Below are positions 27,469-34,545 of a stretch of DNA of 64,000 nt, in pieces. Each line of letters opens with the position of its first letter. Within the stretch, counting starts at the first letter, position 1. This stretch comes from Sphingomonadales bacterium (GTDB lineage Bacteria; Pseudomonadota; Alphaproteobacteria; Sphingomonadales; Sphingomonadaceae): the NCBI GenBank assembly GCA_016720115.1, contig JADJXT010000002.1:806001-870000 (forward strand). Reading direction: 5' to 3'. The position numbers and the translations under genes are program-made. Below the pieces are notes generated by a model. The model ran no database searches, was not told the origin of the DNA, and saw only the letters and a program-made list of their open reading frames with translations.

Positions 27469-28265
27469 CTAGGTTTCGTGGACAAAGGGGATCCAGAGTT
27501 TGACTGAGGCGAGAGCGACGAAGCCGAGGTAGGATTCCTTGGTTTTGTCATAGCGGGTCGCCACCCTGCGCCAGTTCTTGAGCTTGTTGAACAGGCGTTC
27601 GATCAGGTTGCGCCACTTGTATTTCGCGCGGTCGTGCGGGGCGGGATTGCGCCGGTTGGCCTTGGCCGGGATCACCGTCTCGACGCCAGCGGCCTCGATT
27701 TCCTCGCGGATTGCATCGGCATCGTAGCCCCGATCCGCCAGGAAGGCCTCGATCCGGTCGGTTATCATGCGGAACAGCGGAGCAAAGCCCTGCACATCAT
27801 GCGCCTGCCCCGGTGTCAGCACGAAGCCGAGGGGCAAGCCTCTGGCATCGCACCTCGCGTGGAGCTTGGTGGTGAAGCCCCCGCGCGATCGGCCAAGCGC
27901 CTCGGTTTGCTGAGTCCCCTTTTTATGCCGACGGCACAATGATGTGCCCGGACCACCGTGCTGTCGATCATGTCGGCGGCAGTGTCGCGCCCCGCCAGTT
28001 CGGCCAGCGTCTCGAGCATGGCATCGAACACGCCGGTTGTGACCCATCGTCGATAGCGCCGGAACACGCTGTTCCACTTGCCATACTCATCCGGCAGGTG
28101 CCGCCACTGCGCGCCGGTCCGCGCGATCCAGATCATGCCTTCGAAATAGCGGCGGTTATCCTGTGCCGGGCGGCATCCACGACCATGCTCAGGCGGCAAA
28201 AGCGGCCCGATCACTTCCCATTCCTCGTCCGTAACGCCAATCCGCTCGCCCAAGACTGCCTCCAA
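27469..28265 (-). CDS. IS5-family transposase made by -1 frameshift
   Basis: The first frame (28265 down to about 27920) encodes the DNA-binding part with WEVIGPLLPPEHGRGCRP and ARTGAQWRHLPDEYGKWNSV. The second frame continues with EALGRSRGGFTTKLHARCD, LADRGYDAD and the DDE-ending region RAKYKWRNLIERLFNKLKNWRR. The junction lies at an A-run followed by G (minus-strand aaaaagggg, 27916-27925), a classic -1 slippery site (A AAA AGG). The catalytic acids are expected at MIDSTVVRAH, LADRGYDAD and NLIERLF. The stop codon is completed by the duplicated target TA. Confidence 0.88.
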
Positions 28266-28319
28266 AAGCCAGCCTTGAATCAGCGACCGAGTCCACAGTC
28301 AAGCTTTGTCCACGAAACC
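27472..28319. mobile_element. IS5-family insertion sequence (IS427-like), 848 bp
   Basis: The ends are inverted repeats of about 16 bp: ggtttcgtggacaaag at the left and its inverse at the right. The target dinucleotide TA is duplicated (27470-27471 and 28320-28321). The transposase is on the minus strand in two overlapping frames. Size, TA target and two-frame transposase match the IS427 subgroup of IS5. The element splits a passenger gene of the IS1595 transposon. Confidence 0.92.
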
Positions 28320-28861
28320 TAACCGGCCCGGCCTAATGAGTGCAAATGGAACTGAGAATTTGCCATTTGATGACCCTATTGGTCACGGCATTGCATTCCG
28401 ATACAGAACTGGCGACGGCCTACTAGCTATCGAATATAACCCGTTCATACTATCTCCGTCACGCGTCTTTGATTACATTTCTGAGTTTGAGCGTCGAGCG
28501 GAGTTCGACGTATCCCCACGTATGCGCGATGATGTTTGGGCCGAATTTGAGCGCCGTCCTCTAAGGAAGATGATCGTCGGCATTGCTGGGCATCCCAACG
28601 TTGCCGCAATGGACGATCCTGACGCTGCAACATGGGAGAATCTTGCTGCAATGCGCGCCGCATATGGCGCGCATACGGTCCGAGTTGAAATCGGTATGGG
28701 CCATTCGCGAGGGGAGCTTTTCGACGCTGCAAAGCGATTCCTACGGCGTGCAGCGGGCCTTCATGAAAACGGGGCTGGTGAAATTCGAACTGTCCGAGGA
28801 GTTCTGCAGCAAGGCGAAGGCGTTCCGAATGAGGAAATTGACCTAATTGGTGAGCTTTTGA

Positions 28862-29458
28862 ATGAAAAGGTCGATCTTTCGTTTCCTGATAACAACTTCG
28901 CGCGCTTTTATGTGTTGCGCCGCGATTTACTTCGCGATAGAATCAACCTCCTTGGAGGTTGACGCCATCGACTTTTGGAATAAAGCTTGGTTTGAGAAAT
29001 TTGCTCCTCTCGGGGCAGGTCTTACCGCGCTCGCGCTTCTCTATTATTTCCGCGAGCCTATCGCGACAAAATTTTCACCAAATGGGTGGCAAGCTTCTAA
29101 TTTGTATGGCGCAGTATTCGACTGGGCGTCTATTCAAAGCGGATTTGTGTTCGCCATTTACGGGTTTATCGTGACTAAGAAGGATGGATTTGTCGGAGCG
29201 ATTGCTCCTGGGCGTTCGCATACCCAATTTATTAGCTTTACGCGCCGCGCATGTTTCGGGGGGTTTGCGCTAACGTTTTTCTCGTTGCCTTTGCTCGTCA
29301 TTTCTCCGGAAATCGCAACATTGAGCAAGGCCCTCTATTTACTTATTGCCGTGTGGTTTGCTTTTTTTGTTTGGGCTTTTTGCGCATTTTTGCGGGTAGC
29401 CTTTAGCTTTGGTATAATGGTGGCTACGCCTGACAGAGAGACCAAAATTGCCGGATAA
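28862..29458 (+). CDS. four-helix membrane protein carried by the transposon
   Basis: The 198-residue protein has four clear hydrophobic segments at about residues 47-64, 90-105, 131-148 and 157-181, plus a weaker one at 15-27. Loops carry few charges and no recognised motif. It overlaps the upstream passenger gene by 101 bp if ATG 28862 is used (site ggtgag 7 bp upstream); a later non-ATG start near 28953 after ggagg is possible, so the start is uncertain. Being coupled to a soluble protein of RexA-like size suggests a membrane effector like RexB or KwaA. I do not recognise the family by sequence. Confidence 0.7.
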   Translation: MKRSIFRFLITTSRAFMCCAAIYFAIESTSLEVDAIDFWNKAWFEKFAPLGAGLTALALLYYFREPIATKFSPNGWQASNLYGAVFDWASIQSGFVFAIYGFIVTKKDGFVGAIAPGRSHTQFISFTRRACFGGFALTFFSLPLLVISPEIATLSKALYLLIAVWFAFFVWAFCAFLRVAFSFGIMVATPDRETKIAG

Positions 29459-29627
29459 GACAACCCTTCGTGAAGCCCGCGAAAAAGGCGAGATCGCCAA
29501 GTTCGCCAAAGAGCATCGGCGCGATCCTAAAGGCGATGCTGCAGCCTTCAATCGCGCTTTGGAGTCAATGGCTGGAAAGTCGAAAGCAACTCCGAAACCA
29601 TCGTCTCGGAGCAATGCCGACGATTGA
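29448..29627 (+). CDS. small basic protein of the transposon, TTG start
   Basis: A 59-codon frame starts at TTG 29448, 11 bp before the end of the membrane protein gene, with a gagag site just upstream. It encodes a hydrophilic protein with LREAREKGEIAKFAKEHRRD, a central helix-like part and a lysine/serine-rich tail (KSKATPKPSSRSNADD). The last 80 bp overlap the convergent transposase gene. It has the look of a translationally coupled third passenger gene. No family is recognised. Confidence 0.5.
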   Translation: MPDKTTLREAREKGEIAKFAKEHRRDPKGDAAAFNRALESMAGKSKATPKPSSRSNADD

Positions 29628-30447
29628 AGCGGTATTCAGCTTCCTTGGCATATTTCCACAAGTGCTTGCCTGAAACATGAATATGAGTGCCATTGATGGC
29701 GCGCTTTAGCTGCGCCCAAAAGCCCTCGATTGTCTGGACGTGCGAGCCACGGCTATTTACATATTCACCGGCATTGTGGTTCACACGGTCGTGGGTGAAG
29801 CCCTCATAGCGCAGGACGTGATAGGTGTGCAGGTGATCGGTGTGAACCAGCGTGCCCTTGCGGACGTTCTTTTTGATGACCGGCAACAGGCTTGCGCGCT
29901 TCACGTCGGGCACGATCTTGGTGACAACCTGTCCGCCGCGCTCAACCATACCAAGAACGATTGTCTTGTTTTCCAGATGCCGTCCCTTGCCCTTGCCGGG
30001 ACGCTTGCCGCCCACCATCGTTTCGTCGATCTCAACTTCCTTGCCCTTGCCACCAAGCAGTGCTTCGCCGTCAACATCCGCCATATGCTCGCGGATAAGG
30101 CCCGCCATGCGCCAAGCGGTCTTGTAAGTGACGCCTAGCTGACGCTGCAATTCCTTGGCGGCGACACCGTTGCGGGTCGTGGTGAACAGGTAGATCGCGT
30201 AGAACCAGAGCTGCAAAGGGGTGCGCGTCTGTTCAAAAGGCGTCCCTACGGTCGGGTGTAAATGATGGCCGCAAAACTGGCAGGAATAAGCCCGTTCAGC
30301 CTTGATACGGAACCATTTGGACGCCCGACCGCATGAAGGGCACTCAAAGCCCTGTCCAAAACGAACATTGAACAGGTGTTGCAAGCAGGCTTCGTCAGTC
30401 GGGAACTGCTTGAAAAACTGCGCGATGTTTTGTGGCTTCGTGCTCAT
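29548..30447 (-). CDS. IS1595-family transposase
   Basis: The 299-residue protein has an N-terminal zinc-ribbon (CPSCGRASKW and CQFCGHHLHPTVGTPFE), a helix-turn-helix (QRQLGVTYKTAWRMAGLIR), and an ISXO2-like DDE domain. The catalytic acids are expected in VEIDETMVGGK, LVHTDHLHTYH and the final HVQTIEGFWAQLKR stretch. The protein appears intact and full length. It lies at the right end of the transposon and reads inward, with the start 50 bp from the right inverted repeat. Confidence 0.95.
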   Translation of the reverse strand: MSTKPQNIAQFFKQFPTDEACLQHLFNVRFGQGFECPSCGRASKWFRIKAERAYSCQFCGHHLHPTVGTPFEQTRTPLQLWFYAIYLFTTTRNGVAAKELQRQLGVTYKTAWRMAGLIREHMADVDGEALLGGKGKEVEIDETMVGGKRPGKGKGRHLENKTIVLGMVERGGQVVTKIVPDVKRASLLPVIKKNVRKGTLVHTDHLHTYHVLRYEGFTHDRVNHNAGEYVNSRGSHVQTIEGFWAQLKRAINGTHIHVSGKHLWKYAKEAEYRFNRRHCSETMVSELLSTFQPLTPKRD

Positions 30448-30504
30448 GCAGCATGATATACTTGCTTTGTTTTACGTATGCAAGGGGGATAATTCCCGGT
30501 GTTA

Positions 30505-30535
30505 TTGACATTGTCAGCGAATCGCGACATATAGT
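30505..30535 (+). promoter_or_regulatory. promoter with palindromic operator for the HTH gene
   Basis: TTGACA (30505-30510) lies 17 bp from catata (30528-30533), or 19 bp from tatagt (30530-30535). The -35 box overlaps a perfect 11-bp palindrome, tgacattgtca (30506-30516). The site is 36 bp upstream of a small helix-turn-helix regulator gene, so self-repression is likely. The IS1595 duplication ends exactly at the first base of the -35 box. Confidence 0.55.
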
Positions 30536-30570
30536 CATGGAAAGCTTACACATGGACAATAAGAGCTGAC

Positions 30571-30783
30571 ATGCAGAACAGGCTGAGAGTACTCCGCGCA
30601 GAGCGCCAGTGGAGCCAGGCGGAGCTTGGCGAGCGGCTGGACGTCTCGCGGCAGGCGGTGAATGCGATCGAAACGGGGAAATATGATCCCTCGCTCCCGC
30701 TCGCCTTCAAGATCGCCCGGCTGTTCGGCATGCGGATTGAGGAGATTTTCAACGATGGTTTCGATGGAGACAAAAATGACTGA
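30571..30783 (+). CDS. small XRE-type helix-turn-helix regulator
   Basis: The 70-residue protein is a single Cro/CI-type domain: QWSQAELGERLDVSRQAVNA forms the helix-turn-helix and is followed by IETGKYDPSLPLAFKIARLF. This is the YozG/YgzD-like subgroup that commonly precedes a membrane protein gene. The next gene starts inside its last codons (8-bp overlap). A palindrome in its promoter suggests self-regulation. Confidence 0.9.
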   Translation: MQNRLRVLRAERQWSQAELGERLDVSRQAVNAIETGKYDPSLPLAFKIARLFGMRIEEIFNDGFDGDKND

Positions 30784-31453
30784 CCTGTCCGAGCCCGAAG
30801 GAGCCGGAGCCGAAGGCAATGTCGGCAAATCGCTGGCGTGGATCAGCGTCGCGGCCATCGCCACGGTCTTCACCGCAGGCGCAATCATCGGCGTTATCAA
30901 GGCGGATACCGAAAATGGTGAAGCCCTGTCGATGACGGCCATGGCGATCATCGCCCTACTCGTCGCCATTGTCGGCGGTCTGATCTACGCACAATGGAGC
31001 CTTGCCCGCAACATTCGCACAGGCGGCGGGCCGCTGACCGGTCGCGAAAAGCTGAACCGCAATATCATGGTCGGCTGCGGCCTTTTGGGTGCGGTGATGG
31101 GCGCGGCGCTGGTGGCAACCGACGGTTCGCTGTCGGGCAACGCGGCGCCCGACCCGCCGGCGGTGCTTACCGATGCCCCCCTGTCCTTGGCCGTCGCAGT
31201 TGGACTGGCCATTTTCTGGGCAGTCATCATGCCCGTCATCGCATGGTTCTGGCACACCCGCGCCATAGATGAGCAGGAGGCGGGCGCCTATCGCGACGGA
31301 GGCTATTATGCGGCCTATGCCTATCTGATCGGCGCGCCTGCCTGGTGGTTCCTATGGCGCGGCGGATTGCTGCCCGAGCCCAACGGCACGCTGATATTCT
31401 GCCTGTTCGCGACCATCTGGACCGCTGTGTGGTTCTGGAAGAAATACCGGTAA
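30776..31453 (+). CDS. multi-pass membrane protein coupled to the HTH regulator
   Basis: The 225-residue protein has six hydrophobic segments, among them WISVAAIATVFTAGAIIGVI, MAIIALLVAIVGGLIYA, VGCGLLGAVMGAALVA, LAVAVGLAIFWAVIMPVIAW and LIFCLFATIWTAVWFW. ATG 30776 has a ggag site 6 bp upstream and overlaps the regulator gene. Pairs of a small XRE regulator and a membrane protein of this sort are frequent in sphingomonads, but the role is unknown to me. Confidence 0.75.
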   Translation: MTDLSEPEGAGAEGNVGKSLAWISVAAIATVFTAGAIIGVIKADTENGEALSMTAMAIIALLVAIVGGLIYAQWSLARNIRTGGGPLTGREKLNRNIMVGCGLLGAVMGAALVATDGSLSGNAAPDPPAVLTDAPLSLAVAVGLAIFWAVIMPVIAWFWHTRAIDEQEAGAYRDGGYYAAYAYLIGAPAWWFLWRGGLLPEPNGTLIFCLFATIWTAVWFWKKYR

Positions 31454-31507
31454 TCCGGAAAAAACCCACCCTCTTTTACCCCCCATTTCATCACTAAGGA
31501 CAATGCA

Positions 31508-32431
31508 ATGAAAACCTTTCTCCTGAACAGTGCGCTATTGACGATCGCCCTTTCGCTCTCGGCGCTGGGCGGCCCGATCAGCACACCCGCCCTGGCCGCA
31601 GAAACCCCGCCCGCCGCCACACCCGTCGATGTCGATCCGGCATTGTGGGTGGTGAAGGATGCCGACACGACCATCTATCTTTTCGGAACCGTGCACATCC
31701 TGAAACCGGGCATGGGCTGGTTCGACGAAGCGGTGAAGGACGCGTTCGACAAATCGGATCGCCTGATCCTCGAAATCGTCGAACCCGACGCGGCGATGAC
31801 ACAGAAACTCTTTGCCAAATATGGCCTCGACCAGAATGGCAAGACGCTGAGTTCCAAGATGACGGCGGAGGAAAAGGCGATTTTCGCAAAGGCAATGGAG
31901 AAGGTCGGCCTCCCCGCCGCCGCTTTTGAGCCGTTCGATCCCTGGGCGGCGGCTGTCACCATGCAGGTGGTGGGGCTGCAAAAGGGCGGCTATGATACCA
32001 ACAGCGGCGTCGAAACCCAGCTTACAGCGGCGGCAAAGGCCGCAAACAAACCGATTGGCGCGGTTGAAACCATGGAAGGGCAGTTGGCGATATTCGACGG
32101 ACTGTCACAGGAAACGCAGGTCAAATTCCTAGTCGAATCGGCCACGGCTGTCGACGATATGGCGCTCAGCATGGACAATATGGTCGCGCTTTGGGCCAAA
32201 CCCGATCCGGACGGCCTCGCGCAGGTGATGAATGAAGGGCTGACCGATCCGAAACTGCACGCGGCGCTTCTCACCAATCGCAACGCCAACTGGGCCGTCT
32301 GGATCGACAAGCAGCTGGAAAAGCCCGGCACAACCTTCATGGCGGTTGGCGCAGGCCATCTTGCGGGAACGACAAGCGTCCAGCACCTGCTGACCGCTTA
32401 TGGCATCAAGGCAGCGCGCGTCGAATACTGA
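31508..32431 (+). CDS. TraB/GumN-family protein
   Basis: The 307-residue protein starts with a signal peptide (LLNSALLTIALSLSALG, cleavage near ALAAE). The TraB/GumN domain follows, with the diagnostic IYLFGTVHILKPG near residue 55, ETMEGQLAIFDGL in the middle and the C-terminal FMAVGAGHLAGTTSVQHLL. This fold is related to Tiki proteases, with conserved GxxH and Glu residues; bacterial roles are largely unknown. Periplasmic location is likely. Confidence 0.9.
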   Translation: MKTFLLNSALLTIALSLSALGGPISTPALAAETPPAATPVDVDPALWVVKDADTTIYLFGTVHILKPGMGWFDEAVKDAFDKSDRLILEIVEPDAAMTQKLFAKYGLDQNGKTLSSKMTAEEKAIFAKAMEKVGLPAAAFEPFDPWAAAVTMQVVGLQKGGYDTNSGVETQLTAAAKAANKPIGAVETMEGQLAIFDGLSQETQVKFLVESATAVDDMALSMDNMVALWAKPDPDGLAQVMNEGLTDPKLHAALLTNRNANWAVWIDKQLEKPGTTFMAVGAGHLAGTTSVQHLLTAYGIKAARVEY

Positions 32432-32592
32432 TCGCGTACGGCGCGGCAGCGATCGAGGAATCCTGCTGCGCCACCGGATTGCCGACTCTAACGCTTGCAT
32501 TTGCGCGGCTTTCCGCCTAATGGCGCGCGCTTGCCGTGATGGTCATCCCTGGAGGCGTGACGGCAAGAACTGAATTTATTTGGAGATTTATT

Positions 32593-33204
32593 ATGAGCGA
32601 TCAGCTGACTCTGTCGGCCGAGCCGCGCGAACGGGCTGGCAAGGGAGCCTCCCGTGCATTGCGTCGCGAAGGCCGTGTACCTGCCGTTATCTACGGCGAC
32701 AACAAGGCTCCGGAAGCCATCCATGTCGAGGAAAAGGCCCTCGTCAAGGCGCTGATGACCGGCCATTTCGGCAACTCGATTGTCGAAGTCACCGTCAACG
32801 GCAAAGCCGAGCGCACACTTCCCAAGGATGTGGCCTTCCACCCGGTCAGCGACCGCCCGATCCATGTTGATTTCATGCGCCTCGCCAAGGATGCGACCGT
32901 GCATGTTAACGTGCCCGTCTCGTTCGCGAACGAAGAAGCATCGCCCGGCCTGAAGCGCGGCGGCGTTCTCAACATCGTTCGCCACGAACTGGAACTGATC
33001 TGCGACGCAGCGAAGATCCCCGACGAAATCGTCATCGACGTGACCGGTTTCGATGTGGGCGATTCGATCCACATCAGCCATGTAAAGCTTCCCGAAGGTT
33101 CGAAGAGCGCGATCACCGACCGCGACTTCACCATCGCGACCGTCGTTGCCCCGTCCGGCCTGAAATCAGCCGAAGGCGATACGACCAAGACCGAAGGCGA
33201 GTAA
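32593..33204 (+). CDS. rplY: 50S ribosomal protein L25, general-stress (Ctc) form
   Basis: The 203-residue protein has the N-terminal 5S rRNA-binding L25 domain (AEPRERAGKGASRALRREG, VPAVIYGD, FHPVSDRPIHVDFMRL) and the C-terminal TL5 beta domain found in the long Ctc form. It binds 5S rRNA in the large subunit. ATG 32593 follows a tggaga site. The gene is followed by a repeat pair and then pth, a conserved neighbour. Confidence 0.95.
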   Translation: MSDQLTLSAEPRERAGKGASRALRREGRVPAVIYGDNKAPEAIHVEEKALVKALMTGHFGNSIVEVTVNGKAERTLPKDVAFHPVSDRPIHVDFMRLAKDATVHVNVPVSFANEEASPGLKRGGVLNIVRHELELICDAAKIPDEIVIDVTGFDVGDSIHISHVKLPEGSKSAITDRDFTIATVVAPSGLKSAEGDTTKTEGE

Positions 33205-33211
33205 CATAACG

Positions 33212-33301
33212 CGTCGCCCCCGCGAAGGCGGGGGCCGCTGCAGGTTTAAGCCTCCACGGTTGCGTAAACCTTCTACGGCCCCGGCCTACGCCGGGGCGAC
33301 G
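33212..33301. repeat. inverted pair of GC-rich palindromic repeats between rplY and pth
   Basis: Two hairpin units face each other: cgtcgcccccgcgaaggcgg on the left and ggccccggcctacgccgggg on the right, each able to fold by itself. The right unit is nearly identical to the unit at 15384-15404. Together they form a small BIME-like pair. Pth can still be co-transcribed because no T-run follows. Confidence 0.75.
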
Positions 33302-33320
33302 TTTTTCTGGAGAGAAAAAC

Positions 33321-33893
33321 GTGCAAATCTGGGCAGGCCTTGGCAATCCGGGACCGCAATATGCCATGCACCGGCACAATGTCGGCTTCATGGCGGTGGA
33401 TGTGCTTGCCGACCGTTTCGATGCCCCGCCCCCGCAGAAGAAATTCCAGGGCTGGGTGCAGGAAGCCCGTATCGGCGGCGACAAGATCATCCTTCTCAAG
33501 CCCGCAACCTTTATGAACCATAGCGGCCGCAGCATCCGCGCCGCGATGGATTTCTACAAGATCGCGCCTGAGGACGTCACCGTCTTTTACGATGAACTCG
33601 ACCTTGCTCCCTTCAAGATGAAGGTGAAGCGCGGCGGCGGGGCAGCCGGGCATAATGGCATCCGCAGCACCATCGAGCATATCGGCGCGGATTTCCGCCG
33701 CGTCCGGCTCGGCATCGGCCATCCGGGGCACAAGGACCGGGTCGGCGGATATGTGCTGGGCAACTATTCCAAAAGCGAACTCGACCCGCTTTCCGATATG
33801 CTGGGGGCGATCGGCGCAGAGGCCGATTGGTTGGCCAAGGGCGACGATGTCCGCTTCATGAGCGAAGTCGCGCTGCGCCTGAACGAAGATTGA
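33321..33893 (+). CDS. pth: peptidyl-tRNA hydrolase
   Basis: The 190-residue enzyme has the family start WAGLGNPGPQYAMHRHNVGF with the catalytic histidine in HNVGF, the asparagines in TFMNHSG, and the signature FYDELDLAPFKMKVKRGGGA (in part) followed by GHNGIRS. It releases tRNA from peptidyl-tRNAs that drop off the ribosome. It follows rplY, a common bacterial order. Confidence 0.97.
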   Translation: MQIWAGLGNPGPQYAMHRHNVGFMAVDVLADRFDAPPPQKKFQGWVQEARIGGDKIILLKPATFMNHSGRSIRAAMDFYKIAPEDVTVFYDELDLAPFKMKVKRGGGAAGHNGIRSTIEHIGADFRRVRLGIGHPGHKDRVGGYVLGNYSKSELDPLSDMLGAIGAEADWLAKGDDVRFMSEVALRLNED

Positions 33894-33900
33894 GTTTGAA

Positions 33901-34335
33901 ATGGACACAACAGCTTATCTGACAGTCACCGACGAAGCCGGTCGCGCATTCTTCATGCGCAACATAAAAGGGCCGGTCGTCATGCTGAACCTGCTGCGTT
34001 TCCGCGAGACCGCCGATTACAGCGCCTCGCCCGAACTGGCACCGGAAGCCGCGATCAGCGGGGCCGAGGCGTTCGACAAATATATCGCGCATACCATTCC
34101 GTTTCTGGAAGCCAGCGGCGGCGCGATCCGGTTTCTCGGCAAGGGCGGCGGCTGGCTTATCGGGCCTGCGGACGAACATTGGGACATGGCGATGCTTATC
34201 GAGCAGGAAAGCGTCGCCGCCTTCATGGCGTGGAACAGCCACGAAGACTATCTCAAGGGCATCGGGCACCGAACCGCCGCGTTGCTCGATTCGCGCCTGC
34301 TTCCTCTGACAGAGACACCGGGCAGAGCCTCCTGA
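33901..34335 (+). CDS. DUF1330-like protein
   Basis: The 144-residue protein starts 7 bp after pth. It contains VMLNLLRFRE near residue 27, EAFDKYIAHTIPFLEASGGA and WDMAMLIEQESVAAFMAWN, the layout of DUF1330/EthD-like dimeric alpha-beta barrel proteins. The activity is unknown. No signal peptide is seen, so it is cytosolic. Confidence 0.78.
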   Translation: MDTTAYLTVTDEAGRAFFMRNIKGPVVMLNLLRFRETADYSASPELAPEAAISGAEAFDKYIAHTIPFLEASGGAIRFLGKGGGWLIGPADEHWDMAMLIEQESVAAFMAWNSHEDYLKGIGHRTAALLDSRLLPLTETPGRAS

Positions 34336-34439
34336 TTGTCGGGCCATGCGAGACCCTTGGGGGCATGGCGATAGACATCCGCTTTCGTGACGCTGTAAAA
34401 CCAAAGCGCTGGCTGGCCCCGTCACCCGGACATTCTTTT

Positions 34440-34509
34440 CGTCATCCCGAACTTGTTTCGGGATAACAGGCGGCCTCACCGCGCTTTGCGAAACAAGTTC
34501 GGCATGACG
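34440..34509. repeat. dispersed inverted repeat (cccgaacttgtttcggg family)
   Basis: The left unit cgtcatcccgaacttgtttc and the right unit cgaaacaagttcggcatgac are inverse copies. A single copy of the same family forms the hairpin at 58573-58601. The rest of the 210-bp gap holds no gene that I can support. Confidence 0.8.
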
Positions 34510-34545
34510 ATTGAATGAGCTAATGTCGTTCCAAGGAGAGCCAGC

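Larger units (their letters stand above)
27261..28962 (+). pseudogene. cytosolic passenger protein, RexA/KwaB/DUF6731-like layout, split by an IS5 element
   Basis: The gene starts at ATG 27261 after a aggagg-like site and is broken after codon 70 by the IS5 element at 27472-28319. Removing the element and one TA copy rejoins the frame as GQTANRPGLMSANG and gives a 283-residue protein. The restored protein is soluble, with an N-terminal part (HITGDEILVRLENYEEDG), a middle strand-rich part (GLLAIEYNPF, SRVFDYISEF) and a helical C-terminus (EIDLIGELLNEKVDLSF). No catalytic motif is evident. Size and order of segments resemble RexA or KwaB-type sensors, and a DUF6731 relation is possible; both are from memory and unproven. 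The downstream part might be expressed from ATG 28351. Confidence 0.75.
27179..30497. mobile_element. IS1595-family transposon with passenger genes
   Basis: The left end reads ggtgattatccccttcgcat and the right end, inverted, gggaattatcccccttgcat. Over 24 bp the two ends differ at four positions. The element is flanked on both sides by the same 8 bp, ggtgttat (27171-27178 and 30498-30505), as expected for IS1595-family insertion. Inside are an IS1595-type transposase (minus strand, right end) and three genes on the plus strand that are not needed for transposition. A secondary IS5-family element lies at 27472-28319. Without it the transposon would be 2.47 kb. The passenger section is visibly richer in AT than the surrounding genome. 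Confidence 0.9.

Noticed and set aside
27261..27503. Possible independent 80-residue protein
   Set aside because: The last ten codons are IS5 sequence. The true continuation is found beyond the element.
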